Of a stretch of DNA of 64,000 nucleotides, positions 1-13,600 are shown in pieces (positions within the stretch are counted from its first letter, which is position 1; every line of letters starts with the position of its first letter). The translations under genes and the position numbers were made by a program. Source of the stretch: Chlorops oryzae (taxonomy: Eukaryota; Arthropoda; Insecta; Diptera; Chloropidae); the NCBI GenBank assembly GCA_020466095.1, contig CM035807.1, positions 25,448,129 to 25,512,128 on the forward strand, given 5' to 3'. The notes below the pieces were generated by a model. The model saw only the letters and a program-made list of their open reading frames with translations. It was not told the origin of the DNA and did no database searches.

Positions 1-3000
1 TATTAATAAAGCATATTTTCAGGCATTCCAACCGATAACCTACAAAGGAAATAAAAAAAAAATTTTTCTTTATCAGCGGAAATATGCGGATTTAATTTTT
101 ATTTTTTTTTTTTGCGCTTTAAATGAAATAATGTGAAGGAATTTGTTTTATGAAATTACCCAGCTGTCTGTGTGTATCCCTTTGCGTAGATATGTAGCTT
201 TCGTATGGCACTATATGCTTGCATATGCATGCATTCGCGCTGATTAAGCTGCGGTAAGTTTAACAAAAGACCTGATGAACAGGAAACCGCCGACGACTAC
301 TCATGTTGCGCGATGTGTTTGACCACAATGTCGTATAAAAACTGATGCAACTCATCATTGTTTAACATGATTATGTATGTGTATATGCCATGCATGTTTC
401 TGTTTTTAACCCTAAGGGAATTTTTAATTTTTCCCCTGTTTTCCTTTGGCACACAATGCCGCCGCTTCTGGGATTTCGCCCAAAGGCAAGACAATTATGA
501 AATTTTCAACATTGTAGGACGCAAAAGTATGATCAAGTTTCATTAAATTTTTTACGTTGCAGTGTTTATAATACCACAATATCATTGTGATATCTCTCTT
601 GGCCATATAACATATATCAAGTCTTAATTCTGGCTGAGGTCAATTCAAAAGAATGAACCAGGGACTGATTGTTATACTGACAAGCATTTCATGACCGGCA
701 AAAGGGACCTGAAAAGCATTTGCACTCTTCAAGAAAACCAGATGAAATTGACCTTGACTACCGCCGACTGCAGTAACTGATCTAGTCATCGTTTCATAAT
801 CATACCTTCACCGAAGAGAATATGTTCATTTTCCAAGCATAATTTATTGCGTTACTCTATGCTTACATATATAAGTATATATATATATGGTTTTCAAAAC
901 CCATTTTACCAACCCCGACAGAGTCAATCTTTTCAAAAGTCACAAAATTTGTTAAAAATCAGTATTTTACAAACAAGTAAGAAGACGAACAGGGAATTAC
1001 AGAGGGAGAGAAAGAGAGTTAGAAGAATTCAAGGAAAATCCCTCATTGAAATCACTTGCCCAACAGAGGCAAGAAAAAAAAATTAAGGCATGGAGAAGGA
1101 CGAGAAGAGGATGTGCAAACAATTCATTGTGCCAGTTTTAGCCACAAGCTGTTACCTAATTTTCTTTCTGATGTGGTTTTTGCAGTCATGTCCTCTTTTG
1201 TTGGCAATGAGAACAATGCCCAAATGCTCTAATCCATTTCATACTACTCAAACACGTACAACGCATTGGCTGAGACACTCTGCGCTATCCACTCGAAATT
1301 TTCGTCTGTAATAATTACCAAAAGTTCATCCTCCTCTCGCTCTCATTTTGAGTATTGCCCGAAATCCCTTAGACTTTGCAGAGATACACAAATTTATATA
1401 CATGCATATATTTCTTCCTATATAATTATAGATGTAGATTTGCAGATGTACGTGCGACATTTGTATATAGTTTTTTAAGGTTTTTTTTTGTTTGAGTTTC
1501 GTCCTTGTGCAAGATTTTTCAACTCTGTTTACACCGGGCTTTATAGAAAATTGTCTCTTTGCTAGACTTTCAGATGCGTCATAATGAGTGTGTAAGACGT
1601 AACGAGTTCGTGTGCGTGTTGATGCGTGTGTGTGCGTGTTCATCGTGCATCTGTTTTTGCAGCGAAACAATTGTTACGTAACCGAAAAGCGGTTTTGAAA
1701 GCATATTATTCGACCCATTCTTCTTGCTCTGCTGTGATATGCCCTTCGAAATATGCTTCGCTTTATTCATTTTACTCGTATTACTTGTGATATGCTCGTT
1801 GAATTGTATTGTGTGTGTGTGTTTGTGTTTTTTTTTTTTCTTTAACGAGTAGTAAAAGCATCGAAGCATTTGTATGTGTTTGTGACGTGGGGGGAGGGGA
1901 GCTTAGTCCACCAATTGTGCTTTTGTGTGGCGCGTTTATTGTGGCGTTTGCGGTAAATTTGTACCTCGACAGATGTAAACTAACACGTCCCCACGAATAA
2001 ATGTCCGTCTGTCTGTGCGTGCTTGTGTGTGCTCGTCATATGTAAATGCGTTTCCTCAAAGGACAAACGCTCGTGCATTTCTTCATAATGTAGTCTCTAA
2101 ACCGCAGTCATGTGCTGTTCATGCTTTTTGCCGCGTATTTGTGCATACGTTCTGCGGCCATAATGCTCTTCTGTGCTGTACACCGTGGCGCGACATGTCA
2201 TTACGTTTCTAGTGTTTCCTTTACGGGAAATTATGGTTTCGAATTCGAATTTTGTTTTGACTTGGGTTTGGCTTTCGCTTTGGTCGTGCATCAGATAGAG
2301 AGGGATCCCTCTCTTGCACTGTGTTCGGTTTAATTTCGTTTGTACTTGTTGTCGTCACCGGGTTATAGTTGATGCATCCATTTCGTCCCGTTGGTATGTA
2401 TTTTGAATGATATACACACAAATATGTATATTTTTTGTTTTTGATGGAATATTGCTTTGGCGTTGTTCTCTCTCATCGGGCTATTGAGCTCAAATTTTGA
2501 AATTCTTTTGGATAATTCTCACTCGTCCTGGTCGCGCACTATCACTTGAAATCCGTTCAGAGCTTTTCACCATACACAAACTCTGGGCATTGCAATAGAT
2601 CCTTTTGAGTTTGCACTTACGTAGCTATAAAGGTGTAAGTGTGTATGAGTGTGCGAGTGTTTTGGGGTATTCGGGTGTTGGGCTGTGGCATTGGTATTTG
2701 GCACTATTGGCCAACGTGTGCATTAGGCATCTTTAGGCCGGACGGATGCAATCAGGCAATAAATTGCATGAGCTCGAGCATCATGTCTGTCTGTCTGTTG
2801 TGTTTGTATCAACGTCCAATGATTTGCCTTTCATTTCTTACCCAGGCCGCCGCCGCCATTGCTTTTGTTGTCTTGTGTGTTTGTTGCCATCATGCAAATG
2901 GATTTTGTGGCAGAATCCATCACCAGCACTAGCAGCGGCGACGGCGGCAACGATAATGGCAGCGACAGCGCGTGCATCTTCTTGATAATGAGACAGTAAA

Positions 3001-3724
3001 TTTGTATTTTGAAGCTGTCATTGTCTTGGCAGCTATTTTGTTAATTACAATTTATGCGCTGTTCTTTTTTTTTTTTGGTTTCTTGCTTTTCGCCGTTGCC
3101 TTTTAAATGACGTTTCATTCATTAATTAAGATTGACAAGGATAACTGACTAGAAAAATGACTTCAAAATTCATTTACTCATTTAAATTTACAAAAAAAGG
3201 ACCGTTATTTTGTTTGGAAATTATGCGTGGAATTAATTTGTTAGAGCTATTTAGGATGGGTGGGTGAGGAGTTTGTCCCCTCACTTGAATGAAGAAAATT
3301 TTTTGCTTTTAATAATCATAAAAACACAGTCTGCTAGAGAAGCGTGCGCGTAGAATTTTACTCAGTTTTGAAATTTTTTAAGCCCCTAACATTCCGAAAG
3401 TCGCTTGAAGCCGAGCGTACTCATTACCCTCAAGTAGCAATGAAAATACCGTGCATACATATGCGATCTAAAAATTTTATGACGAAAGTTAAGTTCAAGA
3501 ATAAGAAAAGCAGAATTAAGCGCAACTTTTTTGCAAATAAATTTTATAGTCTCGTCATTAACAACCAGCAGCAGCAGAAGCAGAAGCAGCGTAGCCGGTT
3601 GTCACTCGCATTACAGTTACGTCTTTGTCCAACGGAATCCGACATTCCGTATTCTGCTTTCTGAATTTACAACCCATAAAAGTTCATCTTGATAATAATC
3701 TTAATCTCTCTAGCGTAACCGGTG

Positions 3725-3776
<52 letters not shown>

Positions 3777-6644
3777 TTGCCCACCGCAAATGTGTGGGTA
3801 CTTGAAAAGTAAACCACTAAAACCGAGCTTTTTAAGACGTAAGCGCGCCACTCACTATCCAAGGACATTCTCACAGCCTATGATAAGAAAAGTTGGTTGT
3901 GGACCCCCTTTTGCACTCTTGTAGTGTGTATGTGTGTGTGAAGTCATCATTGCCGGAGCATTCCATATTCATAATTGCTAATGGAATATGCTATGATACC
4001 TAGTAACGCCAGGTGTTAGTGGCGCTTTACTGTTGACGATGGTACGCTGGCTTGTCATTATCGTATCGGTGCGGTGTGATGCGATGCGAAGCGAGAGGCG
4101 AGGCGATGGGTGGCAAAATAGTAGGGGCGGTTAATGTCCTAGGAAAAGTAGAGCGACCTTTAGGCGGAACAATTTTGGGACATTATTTTTCTTGGTAGAC
4201 CTTAATGCGCCAGGTGTCGCAATATTTCAGTCAGTTCACCTTTCACACCACTTAGCTAAGCGAACTGCTTTAGGCGCCATTTTCCGATACCACACCGTTC
4301 TTGTCTCGTCTCGTCTCGTCTCGTTTTATATCTCTTTCTATCTAAAACATTGTGCTCGAAACCTGAATTCTGAATCCTAGGAGAAATTAATTTGCAACTT
4401 GTGAGACATTTTCACTTGATGTGTTTTGTGCCTTGTGCTGTGCTGCTTTGTTGCCTGCCGTATTTCATACTTCAGTCTGTGGTCGTTTAAGCGTAGTCAA
4501 GGTTTTTTCGTTTTCCTTTTTTTTTTCTATAAAATGTTCTTTCTCTCTTTTCGTTCATACAATATCCTTCTTCTATTTTAGTAAAGTTTATAGCCATTCG
4601 TCGGCATTTTGCTTGTGGTGTCTCTTACTAATTTCTTGCTTACGGTGTGGGTGGGGATGATGGCGGCGGTGCTACTATTGGGGAAGCAGCTGTTGTCGTC
4701 GTCATCGTCGTCTACGTTTTCCACTTTCGACGTGCTCCACTTTCGTGATTACCTTCGCTTCAACTAACATTGTCACAGATCGTAACCACAAGCTATCTTA
4801 GTGTGCTAATTTTCTATTCTATTCGTATAACTCGTATCTTGGCTCCTTGTGCGTTGTCCTCTGTGACATTTGCAATCGTTTACGACTGCAGGAACACTGA
4901 CATTTTAGCTCCGCTCCGTTGATAATCGATGATGGCGAATGGCTGCTGAACTATCGTAAAAAGTACAGTTATGCTGGAGAAAGAATCAGGAGCATTAAAA
5001 GATTTACAATATCAATCCCTTCAAGCGGATTTATTTTTTTTTTTTCTTACAGTGGTTTTTCTTATAGACGTTTTTCTTACAGTGTACATTTCCTCGACTC
5101 CAATGGCAACGTTGAAGACATTAAGATCGCTTCGCATCGCATCGCAGTCGAGGTACGATTGACGTTAGAACTTTTCTTGTTAATTGGTTCAGTCACCTGT
5201 CTGATTCCTGATGTCCATTTACAGTTTGCCAGCGGAAGCGGAAGTGTCTTTTAGTCTTGCTCATTTGCTTTCGGTGGTTCGTCGTTTGTGCTTGTTGGTT
5301 TTAAGGGTGACCATAGTCTTAGCTTATGGAATTACAAAAGCCATTCCATGCCTATTTAGCCAGTTAAGCAAGCTGGCTAGAGCTTCGAGCTCCTTGGAAA
5401 TGGAATGGCATTGTGGTGTGGCGTGGTATGGCGTTGTATGGTGTGGTATGGTCTCTGTGTTTATGTTACTTTCTAAAGCAACCTCCCTCGATTATCGTTA
5501 AGTAAATTGGTCATCACCACCCACTTTCGTTCTATTTTGTTTCTTTTTTTTTATATATATTTTTGTTGTCTCTTTTTTTTCTCCTCCCATATTACTAGCG
5601 ATGTTTGCTGTTCTTTGCGTTCACATGCCTTGCCGGTTGACATTTTCATTTTTGATGCTTGATTTTTTTTTCCTGCTTGCTTTCACCGCTTTCTTTATCG
5701 ACATTGAATTGGTTGGCTGAATTCATGTTGGCTTCATGGTTTCTGCTTCTCCTACTTCGTTTTTTGTCATATTTTTTTCTTCGTTTTTTTTTTTTCATAT
5801 TTTTGTCACCTTACTCATAATTTCCACTCAAAGCTGACGTTTATGGCGCGTTGCACAGCAGGACATGTCAAGTTAGTTGAGGACAGCCGAAAACGGTAGA
5901 ATTGCGGAATGACTAGACCGAACTGAACTTCTTTTGGATACTCGTACTGTGTTCATACATTCATACGACGAGTATATCTGAAGTCATCTGGCTTAGTGCT
6001 GTCGTCAAATGTTGTCCTTCATCCTGTTGTTGTTGGTTGTGCTATGAATTTCCGCTATTTTTTTTATTTTTACTTTTATTCTTTTGATTAATAGGTGTGT
6101 TAATGGATGTCATTTTCTTGTTTCCGTTTTAGTTTTCTGTGTGTCGTCGTTAACGTCGTCGTCGTCATAGTCGTTGTCTGCCAAACCATTACGTAGCCAT
6201 TCTGCTCATTTGGGTTATTTTATGCTCGATTTTGGTGCACAAGTTGCGGTTTTTACTATCGATCCTAAACTTTTGAAGCACACTTTTAGGGTCGTCGTCG
6301 TTATATGTATGTTGGGCATGTCTTGACTAATCAGCATCGTTTCAATCGCCCTTCTCTCCACCCCGCTATTTTCAATTAGAAAAATGTAATTACAAACGAT
6401 TTGAGGTTTGGTATTTAAGGTTTTCACGGTTTTCACTCTATTGAAATTAGACGAGTGTCTGCCTTCAATGATTCGTGTGAGAGCAGCAACTAATTGCCTG
6501 TATAATAAGATGCACTTTTCTTTTCAATTCGTTCACTTCCTTCAATTCTCAGAAGTCACTTTTCAAAAGAAGTAGGAAAAACTTTGCCCAAATTGTGCTA
6601 ACTGCAAAATTTATTCAAAACTTTACCCGTAAGAGGCACTCCCG
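1..6644. other. Stretch without a recognised gene (5' flank or upstream intron of heph)
   Basis: No open reading frame here resembles a known family; the frames are short and dominated by low-complexity T-rich or GT-rich translation. Visible structure is limited to T runs, GT/CA tracts, a perfect AG tract at 3729-3773, CGTCT repeats near 4302-4324 and GTC/GTT trinucleotide runs near 4693-4712 and 6145-6175. PTB genes of flies have several widely spaced promoters, so this may be upstream intron or promoter sequence of heph, but nothing seen here proves that. Confidence 0.5.
3729..3773 (+). repeat. (AG)n microsatellite
   Basis: An uninterrupted AG dinucleotide run of 45 bases. On the + strand it is purine, so in a + strand transcript it would read GAGAGA, the opposite polarity to the CT arrays found further downstream between the heph exons. 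GA repeats are also typical binding sites for GAGA factor. Confidence 0.95.
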
Positions 6645-6722
6645 ATGGACGACGATGACGACTATGCAAACAACTCAATTATATTAAACCAACTGAACGA
6701 GATGAGAATCAAGAAGAAAGTA
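6645..6722 (+). CDS. Candidate alternative first coding exon of heph (weak)
   Basis: An ATG at 6645 opens 26 codons reading MDDDDDYANNSIILNQLNEM then RIKKKV, followed directly by a perfect GTAAGT donor at 6723-6728. The end is phase 0, which is exactly the phase needed by the acceptor of the RGSDELL exon at 16425. In vertebrate PTB a short N-terminal exon beginning MDG precedes the RGSDEL block, so a small acidic start exon here is plausible. The frame also runs on past the donor to a stop near 6798, and no upstream promoter element is recognisable. A second donor, GTAGTA at 6720, would also leave phase 0. This is inference from phase and codon flavour; it may be chance or belong to another transcript. 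Confidence 0.3.
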
Positions 6723-7645
6723 GTAAGTCTCGGAAAAGCTCATATTTCAAAGGATTTGTGTTTATTTTCTTATTTCCGTTTTTCTTTGAAATGAAAGGAA
6801 AACGAATTCGGAAAATACTACAGCAACAGACCATGTAATAACTTGAAAAACTTTCGAAGAGATCTTTCCAGAGAAAGTTGCCGATATCATTTAAATTTCA
6901 ATTTCAATGTTCTTAAAGGAACTCTAGAACGTCAAGGGGGGGTGTGGGGCAAAAATGTCGAATTTTCCTGGCACTCAAATAAAGTGATGGAAAAAATAAA
7001 ATAAAATAGAAATTTGACACCGCAATAACGGAATGAATTTCTGCCATGTGTGCGTGTGTGTGTGTGTGTGTGGGGTATGCAGAGAGCTAGGAAATGTGCA
7101 CATGATTTGTAACTAACGTATTAGAAAGAAGCAGATAACGCTCTGGTTAAACGTGCGTGCCAAACCGCGCCGAGTCGAAGGAATAGAAGAAAAGACCAAT
7201 TGAAAGTAATATTTCGAATTGATTCGGAGAATGAGATGGGGAGGGCAAAACCGAAGCAAAGCAAAGCGATGCATAAAGTAGGCAAGGGAGAGAGGAGAAA
7301 CTCAAAACATATTTTAGACGATTTTATATCCGGGAAATCCTACCGCCGCACATGTGCCGTTCAAGAATTCAAATAATCAAAATAAAAAACATTCATATAT
7401 CGAATGTGTATGTTGTGTGTATGGAATTGAACGAACATAAAGAGGAGAAGGCAAAAGCGGAAATAAAAATAAGAAGAAATTTGTTTCTACTGCTGCTGCT
7501 GCTGCCTAAATTTTTTGAAGACGATAAAAGTTGAGCATGTCAAATATTTTCAACGTCTACGTCAATGTTTCACTTCAATTCGACATAGCACGTCAGCGTG
7601 CTCGTTGAACTCGCACTTCCGCGCACTGTGCCGTTTACCTTTACA

Positions 7646-7648
<3 letters not shown>

Positions 7649-7677
<29 letters not shown>
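7649..7677 (+). repeat. (CA)n microsatellite
   Basis: A CA run of about 29 bases followed by short C-rich sequence; ordinary dinucleotide repeat. Confidence 0.9.
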
Positions 7678-7679
<2 letters not shown>

Positions 7680-7937
7680 ACAAGCCCCCCACTCACATGA
7701 TTTTATTTTTTCCCAACAAACCATAAAGTCGTGCACATGCTTTGAATAATTTATACGACAAAGTTGAAGTGTATACGGCCAAGTATTAAGACCTCCAGTT
7801 TTTCAAGTGAATCGCCAGTCAGTCAGTCAGTAATCGCATGCCTGTGGGGATACTAAAAGAAGAGAAAAACAAAAATCGTATTCCCCCTTCCCCTAAGCCC
7901 ATATATATGTATATAAATAACTACTCAAACGTCCTGT

Positions 7938-7938
<1 letters not shown>

Positions 7939-7968
<30 letters not shown>
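7939..7968 (+). repeat. Poly(A) run of 30
   Basis: Thirty consecutive A residues. I looked for an adjacent retroposed gene or SINE body and saw none, so this is called a mononucleotide repeat and not a retroposon tail. Confidence 0.85.
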
Positions 7969-7970
<2 letters not shown>

Positions 7971-9526
7971 AAAAAAGGAGCAAATTCAAAAGAAAAAGTA
8001 GAAAAGTTAAATGAAAATGAAGACATCAGTCCAACTGGAATACCACGACTCGCAGTAGGAATAAAAAATAGTGATAAATGCCTGAGCAAAACTTTTTTCT
8101 AACTGCGGAAAATTATGTTATTTTTCTTGTGACTGGGTGGCCTCTCACTGTCCGACTCTGCTGTGTGCTGGCTGCTACCTATTACTGAAATTGCTACAAA
8201 TCGCTACCACTTCTCGAAACTTTTGTAATTCTTTCATCCCTACTAAACTAGACTCCAACGTCCATTCATCCGTCCATTCATTCTGTCGTTCGTTCCTTCG
8301 TTTCTTTTGCTTCTGCGTTTGGCCGTTCATTCCATTTTGTGTGTTGTTGTTGTGCCTTTTACGCAATATATTTTATTTCAACAACAAAAGCGCGAAAGCT
8401 CATCCGCTCGTCCGCTCCTCGCTGCGCCACCGCGATATTGCCCCTTTATTTAAAATATGCAAACAAATTGTGCTATAAAATAGGTTTCAAGTTGCTAGCC
8501 CGTTTGATTGCCTTGCTCTTCTTGCCAGCCATCGCTATGGCCGTGTGCCGCCTTTAAATTGTATTGCAACAGATTCTGAACGCGCCTCCGCCTCCCATTG
8601 GCGAAGCTTATTGCAAATATTTAATGGTGCTGCTGCTGTTCCTGCTGCTGCTGCTGCACATAGTCAAAGGGAAAAATACTACTCAACCCCCCCTAATTGA
8701 AGATGTCTATTTTCATCGTATTCGCTTAAATCATGCTGCTGTGTGTGCACTGTGTTGTAACATGCCGTATCGGTTAGCAAATGACTTGACAAGGGATACG
8801 ACGAATGATGGCCAAAATGTAACGCTTAACGATTCCTTCACATTGAGCAGTGGTACTTTTCAAAATAAATATTTTCAAATATCACTCGAGCTATATTATC
8901 CTAGCGAAGAAGGTAGAGTGAATTAGGGGCGAGAGGAGATCGTTCTAGATGACCACAGCAGCAGCAGCAGCATCAGGGGACACGCTATGAAAGCCTAGAA
9001 AAGCTAATACACCTTAAGCTTTCGGAATATTCCTCAGGAAGTATTTATGTTGCCAGGCAGGTGACTATAGTAATGAGCCAATTCACATTTTTCATTTTGT
9101 TGTGTATCGTAGGAATATTTTAGCTCCCAGCTGTTGCCTATTGTTATTTAGCTTTTGGGGGCCAAAGGAATTCAACCAACCAAACGAACAACCGTCCAAC
9201 CGACAGACCAACCGACCAACGGACCAACGTAGGATTGTCCGTCTTTGCGTTACTTTACTTCGTATTCATTTCGGATAATTTATTGCTCTATCTAAAAAGC
9301 GTGCTAAAACTTGCGCAAACTGAGAGATGGCCAGTTCATATTGTTCTATTAAGTCAGCTGACAATTCAGTCCAGCTCCTTCGCTCGGTCGTTCGTTTTCC
9401 TTCGCTCGGTCGCTGGGATATACTAATGCCTGCTGAGGTTACGCTTCCATAGCAAGTGATGCTCGGCTTGTTAAATATTTATTACCTACTTAATTTCTAG
9501 GCCAAATGAGGAGAAAAAATTGATAT

Positions 9527-9550
9527 ATATACATAGGTACCTATGTATAT
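9527..9550. repeat. 24-bp perfect palindrome centred on GGTACC
   Basis: The arms of 12 bases are fully complementary around a central GGTACC. It is AT-rich apart from the centre. No flanking inverted-repeat element was recognised. Confidence 0.7.
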
Positions 9551-10557
9551 TGTTTGTACATTCAGGTGTGTTCTGGTTTTTGTGGAATTGAAATATCAAT
9601 TTTATTTGCTCTTCAGATAAATTTCGTAAACAAGATTTAATTGTAAGCCTTGTCAATAAGGCAAAAATACTCTAAGCAGAATTTATTGCTTTGATTTATT
9701 GTTGGTTTGGTTTCTTTTAAGGTTGGTTTTATGTTATTTAAATGATGGAATATTTCATCCTTGGTCGGGAGTAAAAGATTCGGTAAGAATTTTCTGATTA
9801 AATATTTAAAGAATTATCGGATTATTTGTGAACGTTTTAACCGTGAGATCTCATTTGAAAGGACGTCAGTAGCGAAAAAGATTTTTGTTTTTTGTTTTTT
9901 AAATGTCTTAAAAGTTCATAAATCCTCGTCATTATTAGCATTTTTGAATGTCAGAATCACAGCAAGATTTTTCACATTTTAACCTTGCCTTTGGCATTTT
10001 TAATATACCAACCCCCTCTCGCTTCAAATCTCTCTCTGTCGGTCTATCTCGCCCTCTTTCTCTAGTTTACTCGCTGGTTGGTAAAAAGCAATCTTATTAC
10101 TACTTTATATTACTTCTAGGAATGTACTTACATTTGCATCTAAAGCTCGTTGCCATAAAAATGTCTACTCATCGCGAATTGTGTTCCTTTGAGGATTCGC
10201 CTACCTGCTTTTATTTGCCCCCGGCCCCCGCATTCTCCGTTTTTATTCTATAAAATTCTCAAATGTCTAATAATTTTACTTTTTTCTTCCACGAACATGT
10301 CATTTTTGGTTAAGCGCTTGGGAAGCCTTCGTTCATCTTCTTTTTGTCTATTTACTACGGTCTACATATTATATGGTAAAGCTTAATATTTCTGTTTTTT
10401 TTTTCCATTACGTCAAGAGTTTTGTTGATGTTTTGGTATTAGGGAAATGAAGACACATCAACCCACAAAAAGGAAACAAAAAAAGTGGCAAGCGAAATCC
10501 TGGTGTTATTCACATCCTTGTTGCTGGTATTTATTTTACGTGTGCTTTAAGCCGCAG

Positions 10558-10610
10558 CGAGAGAGAGAGAGAGAGCAGAGAGAGAGAGAGAGCGCGAGAG
10601 AGAGAGAGAG
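10558..10610 (+). repeat. (GA)n microsatellite with short interruptions
   Basis: GA dinucleotides interrupted by GC and CGC, three sub-blocks over about 53 bases. Purine on the + strand; possible GAGA-factor type sequence. Confidence 0.9.
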
Positions 10611-13600
10611 CTAGCTTTCATATTGTCTAGCGTTTTGAAGCTTCAGTTGTTTCAATTTCTTTGCTCCATAGTTCCAAAGTTTGAATGTTCTGCGTCTGTT
10701 CGTATGACTCTGCTGTCCGACTGTCTGTTTGTTTGTTTGACATTTTTTTTTTCTTATTTATATTTTTGCGTATTTATTTCCGGACCTAGGTATTTTTCTA
10801 ACGAGAAACCCAAAAGTAGCGGCAAAGTTGTCATGATATTTTGATTTTCTCATTTTACACTCACCTTTACCAGGAACATGGTGTATTAGTTTCGCGTGGA
10901 TTTTGTAACAGCCAAGAACTAAGCTCTACAGGATTATCAAGAAATTTTATATCCTCTTTTACATCAAGATCGAAACGAATCGGCGATCAGATATGGAGAG
11001 ATATGACTGAACGATTAGTGTAAATTGGATCTTAATTGGAAAAAGACGTGGTCGGAACACTGGCGAGACAGGCAAAAAGGGGCTCATATGAAGTCCAAAA
11101 ATTGTAGTGTTTTAATTTCAGTGACATGCTCAGAGAAAGATAATCGTAGAATTGGAAATGCTGGGCCCTTACTCTGTAGTTCGACTCGATCAAAGATCTG
11201 CTCGGATTCGAACGTTCCATACTTCTCTCTTGTTCGAGTGTCGGGTGTTCGGATTAACAATTCGAATAGAATTGCTTTCCGAGTAGGGATCCAGTTTACC
11301 GTATAAAACTGAATAATAGAATTCGGGGATGTGATCAGGCGTGAATGGCCAACTGCCACGCCCTCGTGATAATGATATTTTTTTATGAGAATAATTTTTA
11401 TTTTGATATTTTTATCAAAGACTACTACGTAGATGGACAGTGGATTCGGACAGAATTGAGTCCTCCTTTCAACGCCTAAACTGAATGAACTCTTTAATAT
11501 TCAATGCAATTTTCGCGATTTATATTGAGAGGATTTGGTTTATTTTTATTTAATTTTTTTTTTTTTTTTTTTGTTTCTGATATTCAAAAAAGTATTGTGC
11601 CTGAAAATTGAGCATTTTAGCAAAAATAAATTAAAAATTCTATCTGCGTGAGTGGAATTGACATGTGTAATTCGTTTCAATTTAGTGTCGAGTGCAACGG
11701 AGAAGAGATGTCATCGGTTAGGTTTATTAAATTTTCCAAAAACTCTATCAACACCTAAAGCCAAAGCGGATTTTATTGAGTTTCGTATCACACACAACGC
11801 ATTATTCGGTTGAAATTGGATGATTGCGAGGCATTTTCGGTTTGAGCACGTACAAAGAGGAATTTTAGTGCATGAAGATTTCGCTTCAGCTTTTGAAATG
11901 ACCCTGTCGGAAATGTGAGCTTCATCAATCAATCAATCAATCGATCGATTGATCTCTCAAAAACGAAATTTTCAGCATTGTGAGAGGAACGACCCCTAAT
12001 TGCTTTTTTCATATTATATCAATAATATATTATGTAGGTAGGTATATAATAAGGATCATGCACTTTTGAGAAGCTGCATTAAATTTTAAGCAAAATGATC
12101 ATCATTCTGGTTGAGAGCCAACTAAGTCCTTCCGTTCAAGCCCTAAGAGTACCTAAGTATATAAAACCAACAATTTTTGTCAACATATTTTCCAAATAAT
12201 TGATTTATTTAAGTTCACTCACCATTTGAGTAGGTGCTTATGTGCGTGTATGTGTGTGTGTGTGGCACTTTTATTAGTTCGTTCGGTCTGGCAATGGAAT
12301 ACAGCTTGACTTTCTCGCATATTGTGCTGCCGCCGCATGTAACGGATATGCATTTTGATTGCTTTTGAATTTTATCGCTGTCTGTGTGTGTGTGGAAACA
12401 GCACAAATTTTCAACCATAATTGATGGGTTTCATTTTCCGGCATGTTCCATGTTTAGAAGAGCCACTAATAAAAAGATTCTTTAACACATTCAATTTATG
12501 AAATATTCGAGTTTAATATATGCAAATTAAGTTGTAATACGATGGCGCTTTTAAATTGATTACATGTTCGGACTTCTGTGGTGCGTGTGCGTAGAATAGG
12601 TATACAACTTTTTGCCGCAATTGTTATGTTATATCGTGTATTAATTTGCATATTTTACTAATAGCAGCTTGCATTTAGAGGGATTCTATAGAATCGCGTG
12701 ATAAATGGAGAGAAGGCTTTCTGAATACGCAAAAAAAATACTTTAATTTTGTCTATAAGACGAAAATCATTATTATGTTGGGTCAGGTTGACGTCGTGTT
12801 GTGAACTTTTGATATGTGGCCTTTCGCTGAGAAATATGCTTCATTTTTTTTTTTTTTTTGCTGCTCCTGCTCCTACAATCGTCATGCTAAAAGATTAAAA
12901 TATATGGAGGTATTCTCTGGCGTTATTGCTCAATTCTTTTGGTAGAATTCACAAAGGATGGTGTGTTGCTGGCTTAAAAGGGCGTTTTTTTTTATTTTCT
13001 GTGTTTAACCATTCAATTCTTTTCTGTGTGTGTTCATTTGTGTTGAAAAATAATTGTTATTGCAAGCTTTTTTTGTTTCAAAAGATATTGCTACCTGCAG
13101 CATGACCAACATTGTACTCTGTACTTATTGCAGTGTCGGCTACAACGTACGGCAAATCGGAAATGTTGTTGATGCCTATCTGAAAGGTAGACAAGTCAGA
13201 GGCAGTGCGAGTGCGAGTCCGAGTCAAAGAGTCGTCGTTGTCGTCGTCGTTGTAGACGTAAAGCCTTTAATCGACAGCAACATATTCGATTTTAATATTC
13301 ATACGCTGTCATGAATTCATAAAATTTTACTCAATGACGGAGTACATGTCGGGCGAATTGGGGGGCTACGCGTTACAGGGGGACCATATGACTCGGTAAT
13401 GGGGTCATATAGGTATTCGACGTTTGCACACACACACACACACACACCAGACGTAGTATAGACAAATACAAATGGAATTGGTGAGAAGAAAGAAGGCCTG
13501 CTCGTGTTACTGTGTGCACTATGTATGCTTGCAGGATGATAGTTGAGACCGCATCACGTCACTCAATCCTTGCTTGGTTGCTTACCTACCAACCTGGCCG

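Noticed and set aside
7939..7968. Retroposon poly(A) tail
   Set aside because: No retroposed body or target duplication next to it.
8564..8926. 120-codon + strand ORF with a hydrophobic run
   Set aside because: The hydrophobic stretch comes from CTG repeats; no conserved domain, no splice or promoter context, and length is within chance.
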